Source: Amphirosellinia nigrospora
Lineage: Eukaryota > Ascomycota > Sordariomycetes > Xylariales > Xylariaceae
Length of the DNA stretch: 64,000 bases
Direction of reading: 5' to 3'
Assembly: GCA_004123355.1 (NCBI GenBank)
Contig: SCHM01000003.1
Coordinates: 6,219,058 to 6,283,057 of the forward strand
The position numbers and the translations under genes were made by a program. The first letter of the stretch is position 1. Each line of letters begins with the position of its first letter. The notes beneath the pieces are model-generated. The model was given only the letters and a program-made list of their open reading frames with translations. It was not told the DNA's origin and did no database searches. Below, in pieces: positions 24,947-35,866 of the stretch.

Positions 24947-27428
24947 TTATTCTACCCATGCCCCGGGCAATGATGCCTGGATTCCCACTGGTTTCCCATC
25001 TTCTTCACCAAGCAGCACATTGCTCTTCTCTGGGATTTCGATCCCTTGATCGTAAGTTTCTAGCAAAGTTCTCCTATGGCTGTATCGCTCTCGCACCTCG
25101 TCGATGAGCGCTCTGAACGCTATAGACTCTTCCGCGGTTGGCCTTGTTTGCGCTGGACTAAGCTCATAATCTTCGTAGGTTGTACGGCTGTCGAAGATCT
25201 CCATGGCAGTCCATCCTTTCCACTTCGCATCGGGTCGAGTCCCTCGATATTGGCTTCCCTAAGAAGCTCGATGGTTTCCATTGTAGCATAATCCCCAGCT
25301 AAATGGAGGACGCTGCATTCTCCTTCTTTCGGGCCGTAAAAATCAGCCCCCATATTTAACAGAACGCGAAGAACGCAAACATTATTAGTTGCAACTGCTT
25401 CCTCACAGGGCTTTCCACCACAATCATCAAAATTTAACCCATCATTTAGAAGACGTTGGGCAATGGCTTCTATTTCGTCCTCATCATCATCGTCGCAATA
25501 TGGGGGTCTCCTTTTAGCAAGCGTTACAAAGACATTAGAGGAGCCAAGTCGTATCTTCATACCAAATGACAAAAGCATGGATATAACTCTATTCGAAGAC
25601 CACTGAAGTGCTTCTTCAAGTGCGGTAGTGCCACGAATATTGAGAACATTCCTTTCGCTACTAAAGTGAAGGAGTATTCGAGTAGCTTCCACGTCGCTGC
25701 TCCAAATCGCGTGATGCAGCGTAGGGAACCCAAATATATCCCATTTCCTCGGATCCGCGCCTCGCAGAAGTAACAACTTGATCATCGAATAGCGCCGCAG
25801 GTTTGTTGCTATATGTAAAGGACTAGCACCGAACTCCGGCTCGTTCACGAGCGAAGGGTTTTCATTTAGAACATCTTCTAATGCAGCATCAGTGCCATTT
25901 TCTAATACTGTGATCAGCGGGTTTCCCGTGGGCTTGAAGGGTCGAATTCTTCTACTAGGGCCTGGAGTTTTCCCGTCCCTAAGGAAGAATTTGGATAGTG
26001 TCGTTTTAGATGCAGAATCCCCAGAGCAGGCGACCTTATATCGGTAGTCAGTAGTCAGTAGTCAGTAGCCCAGTTTTCAACGATAGACTTTCTCCTTACA
26101 TGCCAAAGAAGTCTGGCTGGAATACATCTACACCGAGTTCGAGTAGGTACTCGATTACCTTCAGATTTTTACACTTAACTGCGACCTAACTAGCATCAGT
26201 ATGGATACGCCATGAAGAACATTTCCAACTCACAAGAAGCAAGCTGCTGCCATCCGACGCTATATCATTGGAAGGGCTATTCTTTCCTCAAATTGCCTTC
26301 GTAGCCTCTGGGGGTCTCCGTATGCTGCGGTTCTTAGGACCAGCGGGTTTGTAATCACCCCCCAACCCTGAGATAGAGAGATGTTCCAGGGCCCAATATG
26401 GTAGTCCATGCCAGTCTTAACCAGATAACCTGTCGGAACAAAGGTATCTGGAAAACGAGAGCAAATTTCTGTTGAGTGATATCTCGACAGGCCTGGTCAT
26501 CACATAAAATAGGCTCGTAGTGAGCCGTCGTCGCAACTAATGATAGAATACGCCGTATTGTGCTTAGAAGCGAGGGTTGGGATCTTGTAGCCCAAAGTTG
26601 ATGGCACCGACACGAGCAACTGATAGGACAACGGCGCTGCACTTGATTACGGGACCTAACATCTAGAGGGTTGATTTGCTTGCTATCAAGTATGGCGGTA
26701 GATTGTGGCTCTTCACTGGCGCGATCATCATGCCTTGTATATGATATTTCTGTTTTGGCGTGGGTGATAGGCAGTAAATTCGAGTGAAGCACACTTGTGA
26801 GATCAGCATAAGGATCGATCATAGAAGAATGTACGTACCTCAATGCGAGCTGAAGTACACCGACCTTGTCGACAAGGTCTTGTTTCCTACAACGCACCTC
26901 ATCTAGAAGCTGGATCAATTTTGATTTATAGACCTGCCATTTTATTTTTGAGATTTTGTGATCGTCACTCGATTCAGAGTCCGCTTTAGCTTGTTTCAGG
27001 GCGGACTGCAGCTTCTGGACAGTGAAATCTAAACGAGAGAGGGAAGTGCCTAGAGGGGTTAAATCAATGGTAGCAAACACGTGCGTGTTGGAAGCCAGCA
27101 CTGAGTGTAGCATCCCAAGGTATGCATGGACGGATTCAATCTAGTACCGATGTCAGTTTAATCTGGAGGCGGAGAATGCAACTCACTTCATCTACCAGGT
27201 CGGTGAATTCTTGAGAGGCTCTGCCTAGATCGGCAATGCGCTTGTAGCCTTTCGTCACAGCGCGTAGCGCCCCTACGATGGCGAGTACACTGGCTGTGAT
27301 AGACTGCGTGATAAAAGCACGTTAATTGGGACCTCCAAGTCTTGCATCGTAGAACTTGCTAGATCATACGAAAAAGGGAATCTAACGAATCAGTTACGGG
27401 AGGTATTTATACGCACTAATGGATCCAT
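24947..27428 (-). CDS. Ankyrin-repeat protein with fungal N-terminal domain and Cys/His cluster
   Basis: Start MDPL at 27428, a typical opening of fungal NLR-like and ankyrin proteins; exon 1 is 12 nt. Exons: 27428-27417, 27303-27187, 27140-26839, 26793-26234 and 26185-26100, then a region down to 24947 whose first splice is unresolved. The N-terminal part (SITASVLAIVGALRAVTKGYKRIADL) is helical and resembles the N-terminal signalling-type domain of many Pezizomycotina ankyrin proteins. CSCRCH near 26610 is the conserved Cys/His motif of that family. The C-terminal half has ankyrin repeats (GASPLHIATNLRRYSMIKLLLLRGADP, shown to the repeat ends only: SPLHIAT and LLLLRGADP). Frame breaks: near 26272 (AA run), near 25205, and one unresolved near 26000-26070. 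Substrate or partner unknown. Confidence 0.75.
26044..26068. repeat. Tandem heptamer GTAGTCA, about 3.5 copies
   Basis: Lies inside the ankyrin gene where an intron is expected. Copy number may be misassembled. Confidence 0.75.
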
Positions 27429-27714
27429 AAGTACGGTTGAGATACGCAATGCGGTAGATGCCTGAACTTTCGCGGAAACGTTCTGGGATAGAAACAGATG
27501 GGATCTCCAACCCCCATTAAAAACAAATCGAAGTAGGTACTTTGAGTGAGCACTGCCCTGCTTGAGGCTTGTGGTCAGCAGTGGCTGTGACATCCAATGC
27601 CAGCGAATCAGGTTCCATTTCCAATTACAAGGCATACTTACTTTACCTAGGTATGATAAAACTTCATATTATGTTATGTTATACATGTTATTTCGTAAGT
27701 TGTTGTTGCCGATA

Positions 27715-29529
27715 TCATTCATCTAGTAGTTCTAACGTCCATTGTACGATCCTATCGACGCCTTGCCCATGAATGGCACTCACAGGAATCGCAGCGCAAT
27801 CTTCTGTCCAGGCATGCTCAACACCACTAGGGTGAAGCTCCTGGCCGTTTGTGATAGCGTCTAGATACTCCTTCAATTTGTTGAAGTTCTCCTCGGTCTC
27901 AGGTAGATCCCCCTTGGTGGCAATGACAAACCATGGCTTGGCAGCGATGTACAAGCCGGTTGGCTCGGTTGTCGGCTTGGGTAGATCTGCTACTATCATC
28001 TGGCCTGTTCCCAATGGAGTCCCATCTCCTTGCCAATCAATACGTTCGCTCGCTTCTCGCTCTCTTTCTTCGTCTTCGCGCATGCGCGCATAAAGCCCAA
28101 CCTCGGTCCATAGAGCTTTGAGTGCCTTCACTGCATCACCTGCACTTAGATCAATGACGAAGGCGAGAACGCCTGCTCGCTCAACGTGACGTAAGAACTC
28201 TATGCCTAGCCCACGGTCTAGATGCGCACCCTCAATGAGACCTGGGATATCTGCGATGGTGAAGCGTTTACGGGGCTCCGGCGCCTCGCCAATCTGTAAT
28301 TGGCCGGGCTGGTGCGACACAACAACAGACCCAAACGTAGCATTACGAATAACAGAATGCGAAGGGGGGAAGACCCGGATGAACGGGGTTTCGCGATTGG
28401 GCGGCCCTTATGATTATCGAGCACCACAGTGCCGATGTTAGGCTGAAGTGTTGTGAAGGCCCAATTGCCAACACGGGCACGGCTACGTGTCAGCGCACGC
28501 AGGGTGCTCTTACCAGCATTCGGAAGCCCGACGAAGCCCACGTCTGCGAGGAGCTTAAGCTCGAGTTCTATCCGCATACGCACGGCCCTTTCTCCCTTAG
28601 TTGCAAATAGGGGACGAGGCCGATCCTTAGAGACGAAATGTGGATTACCCAAACCACCGAGACCCCCTGCTGCCAACAAGATGGGACGAGGGGAAGCTAC
28701 GGAGAGGTCCAGGTGGACAGGAGCCTCTGGTTGAGCATATAGGCGTTCTCGGTTCCATAGCCGGGGCAGCGAAATGTTACGACGCTCACCAGATGACATG
28801 CCAGGGTACAAAACAAACTTATGCGCATTCGGGTGTTCAGGTGGCTCGGGCAACTCTACGTTCATCCGAAGAGCCTCGCCCTCACCAACCCCGTTCTCCT
28901 CGCTAGCCTGAGCCGCGGCTTCAGCCTCTCTGACCAGCTTATCATACTCGCGCTCCTTCTCCCTCGCCTGGCGGTATAATATGCCCTCTTCGACCACGGG
29001 TCTATCCTGTCGATTTCCCGGATGACGGTGCCAATGGGAACCTGGATGATGACGTCCTCGCCTCGTGCACCACCGCGATTGCTGCCTTGTCCTGTCTTGC
29101 CACGGCCGGCACGGATAATGCGACGACGGGCTAGCTTGTGCAGCGAGTTTTCGCCATGGACGGCCTGTATGTAGACATTACCGCCATGTCCACCATCCCC
29201 GCCGTTGGCAGGCCCGTTGGCAATGAAAATCTCCCGGAGAAACGAAATGCAGCCATGACCGCTCCACCGGCTTGGATTGTTATCGCAGCCTTGTCGGCAA
29301 AGGTCGAGACGGAATAGTCATCTGGCGAGGGGTTTAAGCGTGAGGTAGGTATTGCATCGCTCGAGGCCGAAGTCACCGTCCTGTCGCTCTCCTCAGTAAT
29401 GGATGTCGATGTCGCGATGGGTATAGAGGTTGAGAAACTAGCTCGAGGCACGCGGGCAACGGAGCGGAATAAGGTAGGATAAAGGAACGGGAGGAAGAAG
29501 CTCGAGGTTGGTGAGCATCTCGGAGGCAT
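27715..29529 (-). CDS. mtg2: Obg-family GTPase, mitochondrial (Mtg2-like)
   Basis: An Obg GTPase for assembly of the large mitochondrial ribosomal subunit. Single exon of about 605 residues. The N-terminus ([23 protein letters not shown] starts with [10 protein letters not shown]) is basic and hydroxylated, fitting a presequence. The Gly-rich Obg fold follows ([32 protein letters not shown]), with a low-complexity insert (28820-28990), then the G domain: [10 protein letters not shown] (G1), FTTLQPNIG (switch I), [10 protein letters not shown] (G3) and TKGD (G4). After the P-loop it reads STLRALT where related proteins usually have STLLRALT, an in-frame one-residue difference. Three one-base breaks: at GGTGG near 29251, CCC near 29004 and GGG near 28405. 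Neighbouring frames continue the fold each time. Confidence 0.9.
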
Positions 29530-30902
29530 TATCGGTGACTCTGATTGGGTTGGGTGCTGCCTTGTTCAATATCATGATATTCATTGACGCTGGCTTACAG
29601 TACAGTACTAACTGTCTGGTCCGGTACGGTATTGTAGGTACCGCGGGTTGCTGGAATTTTTATCTAAGCGATAAGATAGATTGAACCTCTAATTCCCAGA
29701 AAGGAAAAGTCTCCAATGACACTAGGCTTTAAATCGGTTAGCGCCGGTAGCGACCCGGAAACAAGGGCAAACAGTCAACTCCCTCGTTCAGCAAAGACCC
29801 GGACAAGGGGCCTTGCAGGTGGGCGTTTTTGACAACACATCAAAACCTTTGCTAGTCAGATAGACTATACCTCTCTCCGTATTCATAGAAGACCTAGCAC
29901 ATAACGCAACGACACTAATCGGTTATTTGTGTTTCTGCCCGCGATTGCAATCGATTGACTATAACCTTGCTATACACTAATTCTCAACTATTTCTTCTTT
30001 GGGCCTATGTACCCCTAGTTTCGTCTGGCACGCCATTGTCCCAATTAGCCGCCGATAGAAGCGGTGTATAGGCCGACAACTGCCCAGTGGTATACCTTGA
30101 CTGCATTCAATCCAAGACATGCTCCATGTGGTGCATATGCTATTCGTACTGTGGAAGATTAAGTCCATCGTGTGAGAGGCAAGAGCTTTAATTTGTCCAA
30201 TCATCTAGCTACATCGTCTGTTGTCTTATCTGGCTTTGGGCTAGTCTATCTTCCTACTACAGCTATAATGTGGGCGGTGGTTCGAGCCAGCAAGCGTCCC
30301 TAGGTCGGTTTTGGAGGCTCAAGAGTGCTGTCTGTCTCCTTGAAGTACCTCGGTAGGTGCCCAGGTGGAAGTACCTTAGGTAAGTATGTAGGTAGGGTAT
30401 CATCTACTGTATTTACATCATCCATACATCTATCATCGAACCAAGCTACTCTCTGGCCACTCTCGTCTCGCCTCTCCTCGATCTCCTTATAAATAAAAAC
30501 AGAGAATATCCTTCCCTGTTCCCTGGGCCTCGCTTCGATCGAACAACCAACGTCTCCAAAACCTCCTCCTCCGGACTCCCGTGTCGTTGCCGCCTCCCCC
30601 AGTTCACGCTCCCGCCCCTCCCCCTCCCCCCTCACCAACAGCTTGATCAAGATCTGGGGTGTGCAGCAATGTTGGCGGATCTGCGAACGCTCGATTGGGT
30701 TACTCTCATGCACACTGCATACTAGTAGTCCGGGCGCCCATTCGAGCCACGACAGCCAATTTTTATCTCCTGGCCCGGACGTGGACATCCTCTGTGCTCG
30801 GGCTTCGCTGGCTGTTGCACTCACGACCTCTGCTGATTGATTGATTCTCTCGCTCTCGTCAATTGGTCTTGTGTGTCTGTCTCTCTCCGTCTTTGCATTC
30901 TG

Positions 30903-30935
30903 CACCACCACCACCAACACCACCACCACCACCAC
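30903..30935. repeat. CAC triplet microsatellite
   Basis: About eleven imperfect CAC/CCA triplets in the leader region. Confidence 0.85.
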
Positions 30936-30976
30936 TCTCGCTCTGCTGGCCTTGAGTGCGCTCATCAGTGAGCCCA

Positions 30977-31020
30977 TCCGTCCGTCAGTCAGTTAGTCAG
31001 TCAGTCCGTCCGTCAGTCAG
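30977..31020. repeat. GTCA/GTCC tetramer microsatellite
   Basis: About eleven tetramers alternating GTCC and GTCA, with one TTAG variant. Confidence 0.85.
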
Positions 31021-31083
31021 TTTGTCTCTCTGTCCATCGCTCAGCCAGTCAAACCAGCCAGCTAGTCAGCCACCACCAGCACA

Positions 31084-31110
31084 GTCTGTCTATCTGTCTG
31101 TCTGTCTGTC
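31084..31110. repeat. TCTG tetramer microsatellite
   Basis: About six copies of TCTG with one TCTA variant. Confidence 0.85.
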
Positions 31111-31717
31111 CATCATCCCGCTCTCTCCTGCTGCTGCTCAACTCCCTCCCTCGCATACACACGCCACGCTTGGCTTCTCCGTCTCCCGTACTGTGTATGT
31201 TGTCTCGTGGTTGTGTCGATACCCCACACACTCCCATAGAGCCCGTAGAGCCCTGAGAGCCCATAGACCTGTTCGGCTCCCGTGATATCGGCCATATCGG
31301 GTTGCAAGCCTGCTCTTCCCTCTCCTTATTTGCTGCCCTTTTTTCCCTTCGCCGCATTCGACCGGGCGGTCAATTCTGTCTCCTGCAGGACAATCGCAAG
31401 CTAGCCACAGACTGAGTACCTCTCGTCCAATTCCCCCCTCCTGCCACCACGCGGTTCGCTGCAACACTCCCACTACCACTACCTGGACCGTGGTGCCCGC
31501 TGCTGTGCTGTTGCTTGTATTCCTCTTCATAATACAGGTCAGTTTCCATTTTGCTTACTTCTGATCTTCCCTCCCCCTTCTCGCTCCATGGACCCTTTCG
31601 GGTCACTCTATGGATACGTTGTACGATAGCACATCTTGAGCCCATCATCCTCTATGTGCACCGACCACATATACCGGCCGTCCTCGCCTCTGCCGCCTTC
31701 GGCTTCACGCCGCTAAG

Positions 31718-32528
31718 ATGTTTTCCAGGGAGAAACACCGCAAATCCGTCATTAGGATGGACCCAGACTGTGCTATCTGCCATGCCCCTGCCACGCATGC
31801 TTGTGACTGCGAGGCCAAGGGGCTTGAGTCTGCGGTTCAACACGCAGAACTCCGGATGATGCAATCGGTTTACAATGAGATACGGTGAGTCAATCGCAGG
31901 AGCCCTACCTGGTCTACGTTGGCTAAAACTTAACGCCGATGTATGGCTATATGCTAATTCATGTTAATGCTATATTAGCTCTTGGGTTCGAGCACATGCC
32001 CAAGACTATATACTCGAGTATTTTCGACTGCTCACTGAGCGGCGGAAGGCTGCACATAACGAACACATGGAGCGCTTAACAGCACATGCTTATCATTATT
32101 ACCATGCGCCTCCACATCCAAGTGAGATTCAAACAGCTCAGGCAACTCTCAAGCGAGGCATCGACGAGGATTGGCAGTCAAGCGTTCAGCGGTATCCAGA
32201 AGTGCTCGAGTATTTCTTTGGCTTGGTCGAGATGAATCTCCCTGCCGAAGAAGATCCTACGGTAAAAGATCCACCACTAAGCGCAATGAATGGAGCTGCG
32301 AGAAAGCACAGACGGAGTTCGACTATAGCTCCGGAAAGCGCACACGAGAGGGCTCGTAACAGAAGGACGCCGCCACCACCTCAAATTGAGCGGAGAACAC
32401 CCGCTCCTCCTCCTACTCTGCATATCGGAGGAAACCCTATGGCACCTGTAACGCGGACAAGACGGCAGCAACCACAGGGTTTCCGGCCGCCGACAGCACC
32501 ACCCAAAGTTTCTATAACTATCACATAG
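31718..32528 (+). CDS. Small conserved fungal protein with N-terminal Cys cluster, unknown function
   Basis: Two exons: 31718-31884 and 31979-32528, joined by a 94-nt intron. The likely start is the Met at 31757 (MDPDCAICHAPATHACDCEAKGLE), giving 225 residues; an in-frame Met at 31718 would add 13. The CxxC...CxC opening looks able to bind zinc. The middle is strongly helical and highly conserved in Pezizomycotina as I recall it (RAHAQDYILEYFRLLTERRK, HAYHYYHAPPHP, LKRGIDEDWQ, QRYPEVLEYFFGLVE). The C-terminus is basic, Pro/Arg-rich and disordered. No function is known to me. No frame break. The long leader suggests translational or transcriptional control, but that is inference. Confidence 0.8.
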
Positions 32529-34311
32529 GAGGACCTTGAGGATAAACGACTATCATAGGCACTTTCATGATCATACTTAGCGGAAACCCCATTTAACGAT
32601 GCGATGGACTAAATGAGCCAATATCGACTCAACACAACCCAGGCGTTAGAGAGAACGCCGGACGCCGGAATTAAAAAGCTTTCTTTTTCTCGCTCAGCAT
32701 ACCGCAACCTTACTGCTATCATATCCCAGATACTCAGAGGGTAGTATTTCATGAGACGACGATTATATGAGTCGATGACTATGTTTTGCAATGCATTCAG
32801 GAGCCGGCCGGGAACCAAATCACGGCTTACGTCGATAACCATTTTGCATAGCGCCGGCACCGTTATCTTTTTGACACACTTGTTCTACGGTTCTTTTGTC
32901 TCTCCATCTAGCACTTCACCACTCTATCTTGCAGGTTCGAGGAGATGACATTTAGATCGCATGTCTCCACTCCATTAGGTTTGGACGTGGTGTACGTGTT
33001 CGTTATCATTTCCAAATTGGCTAATCCGCAGATAGCGGGTATTGGAGTATGGAGTTTCAAGGTATTAATTCATAAATGGAGGAGAGTATAGCAGAGTTAT
33101 TGCGGCCAAGTTGTTGAACGTTGAATATACGAGTCCCGGTGGAAAGGAATAGGCGGTCCCTGAAGAGGAATGGCCAAGCCCAACCAGGACGTAGGGTTAC
33201 TACTACGCGGGTGTCTGGGAAAGTTGGGATATGTTTTACCGAATCACGTTGGTCTTGGTCAGAAAAGCCTGGATCGGGGGTAATCTGGTCCTCCAGAACA
33301 ATATGTTGACACCCAGAGACTGAGTATGAGCACTAAATCAGTTCGCAGACAAGACAAGACAAGAGTATGGAATACGCCTCTAACTGTCCGTCCATCCGCA
33401 TTCAGGCCTCAAGACCCTAGCGAAGTAGTAGACAAAAACAAATCAAACACTCGAATCGTGCGCCCTTTCTAGGACTGGTATCCCATGAATTTAGTGACCT
33501 CCCTCCAGCAGCAGCCTAACACGTAAATACCTAGGTAGTTAAGATTCGGGCCCTAGATAACCATCGCATCTATCCACGATACTTGTAGCCAGCCGGGAAA
33601 GAATCAGAGGGTTACGTAGATATAAGTTGACAACGTGTATAGATGCAAAACCAAAGGTTGATTCCCGGGACCGGTTCCACGTTTCAAGGAAAACGAAACG
33701 TGCTATTAATCTCTAAACGACATAACCTGACCTACTTATTTGTAGTGTATATACATACATTTATGATATCACGGCCAATACAAAATAAGTATTTTCCAAT
33801 ACGTACCCCAACGACGCCATGTATAGCCACTCGCGCGTCATGCATCGGGTTTGCTGTAGAGAACATGCACGTTGCGATTTTTTCGGTCAAACTATCCGTT
33901 TGGATTGGCTGGAATGCTGTGGAACACCTTTTCTCATCTCTCTCCTCTCTCACACATTCAAGGTTCTAGGCACCTCTCGCTACATTATCTCCCTCGCTAC
34001 CTACAGTACCTTTTCATACTTTCATGGCCACCCCTACCTTACTTATTTCGCTAAATATGTTCTGTGTAGCCAAAGCGAACGAATGAACCTGCCATTGTCT
34101 CACGATCCCGGTACACAATGGATTAGACGGGGATTAAATAAACCACTGGCTCTCGCATGGTTAGGTTTTTGCACGCACAGTGCCTACTTGTATCTACCCA
34201 AGTAGAGTTTTTCTCCCGACTCCGGTATCTGCCGTGGAGGGGAGGGAGGGATAGGTTTCGAGAACTGTATGTAAGACCAACCGCCGTACGCGTTCTCCAT
34301 CTATCTTACCA

Positions 34312-34387
34312 GCACAAAAATAAATTTAATAAAAGAATTTTAATACAAAGAAATTAAATAAATAAATTTGGATAAAAAAAAAAAACT
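34312..34387. other. AT-rich patch
   Basis: About 75 bp of nearly pure A/T, A-rich on the + strand and ending in a run of twelve A. Confidence 0.7.
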
Positions 34388-34760
34388 TGTTTGATAATAT
34401 TGCGTAGTTCTCTTAATCTTACTACGCACACAGGTACCTCTCAGTGTGCCATACACATCGTGACCTCTCGTCATTCAATTATGAGGTACGTATGTATCTA
34501 TATATATATAAATGTGTGTGCATGATAGAACTACTCAGGCACAGTCGCTTTTAGGTAGGTAGTATAAATAGATATTCAGCAAGGCAGTTTCCAGGAAGAG
34601 ATAGAGTATACCTCCAAGCCAGTATAAACCTACGACCATATTATAGGTACCATACCAAACCCTACTACTATCCATTCGAACTACGTATACCTACTTAACT
34701 TGGGCGGGTATCTAGCACGTCATGTACGTCACAATAGAAGTATGTATGTGTGTATATACG

Positions 34761-34779
34761 TATATATATATATATATAT
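34761..34779. repeat. TA dinucleotide microsatellite
   Basis: Nine to ten tandem TA units, preceded by TATG/TGTG variants. Confidence 0.85.
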
Positions 34780-35866
34780 TGTATGCGCAGCGCTGCAGCA
34801 GATGGAAGTGTATGCAAGTGGGTATAACGAGGTGTAACCATTGTCATGCTGCATCATCGATCACGAGACCGGTTTGCCGTGCATCCACGCTTAACCTTAG
34901 ATATGTGGTGCGTGGAAGCGCAAAAAGACAAACGTATTTTTACCTACGGGTGAGGGGGGAGCGTGATAGGTAGTCTGAACTATCTACCTGGGTACCGTAG
35001 TAGCAAAGCAGCGCGGCCCAACCTCGAGACCTGAACCTGATACCAACCAACCCCAGTTCACTCAAAACGACGGAAGCGGGACGGAATGGGTCTCGGCCTT
35101 CCCCTCCTCCCCTCCCGGGATCTTAGTATTATGTATAACCACCGATCCCGTTAGGTCTTGTGCATGACTTGGGCTGGAAAACCACATGAAGAAGCTCGTT
35201 GAGTTCGCGCCTTGTTTCGTGGCATGGCCCTATCTACGTGTATCATGCGAATTGACGCGGGACGGTCCTTGTGAAACAACAGCTTACGCGGGGAGTTGCG
35301 GAATCGACCCGTTCATGGAGCTACGACACAACGGACCTAGCTGAGATGAGTATAGCGGTAGGCGAGGCACATGAAAATCGTAGCATCCAGATCTAATCGG
35401 GGTATGTGGTTAGCTGAAACGGCTACGTACGCCGATCACAGAGTTTAAATTGATAAGAGATTCTTTATTTATCCCGCCGTCAAATCGGTATCATAGCTTC
35501 TTCCAACCAAGAGGTACCAATGCTGAGCCAGTAAGATATCATAAATGACTAAGTAGTAGTCTAGAGGAGAAGACATAACAATTACACAACGAAGGGGTAT
35601 GCAGAGCTCGCAGTGACGATAAACGCATGCAAGAAACGCCTAACTCTCTCCAACTGAGCCCGAAACTACCAGCGAGACGTCTTCTGCTTTCAGCTTATCG
35701 GGCTCAGGGACCGAGTCTGCGTCAATACTAGACGGTTCGTGATTGGCTTGCGAAACGGGATTGGAGGACGAGACCGGAATCGAAGAATCATCCTCATCGT
35801 AGTCTTTTCTTGCTCCAGCCTGATCTCTGGGTCCTTTTGGCTTCTAATCAGGGAAATCGTCGAACC

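Larger units (their letters stand above)
29530..31717. other. Intergenic with long pyrimidine-rich leader and microsatellites
   Basis: Separates Mtg2 (leftward) from the small Cys-cluster gene (rightward). From about 30480 to 31700 the + strand is very C/T-rich with several microsatellites, as in long 5' leaders of fungal genes. Open frames here are low complexity and not credible proteins. Confidence 0.5.
32529..35866. other. Intergenic, gene-poor, with AT-rich patch and TA microsatellite
   Basis: 3.3 kb between convergent genes. It includes an A/T-rich patch at 34312-34387 and a TA run at 34761-34779. No gene is recognised. The right end (35640-35866) may hold C-terminal coding sequence of Bfr1. 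Confidence 0.45.

Noticed and set aside
30255-30300. B-box-like GGTTCGAGCC
   Set aside because: No A box at the right distance upstream and no cloverleaf pairing.
30300-30977. 225-codon minus-strand frame
   Set aside because: Low-complexity translation of the pyrimidine-rich leader; no recognisable domain.
35640-35690. tRNA-like D-arm word GGGCTCAGTTGG on the minus strand
   Set aside because: No B box, acceptor stem or anticodon arm follows; it is probably chance or the end of coding sequence.
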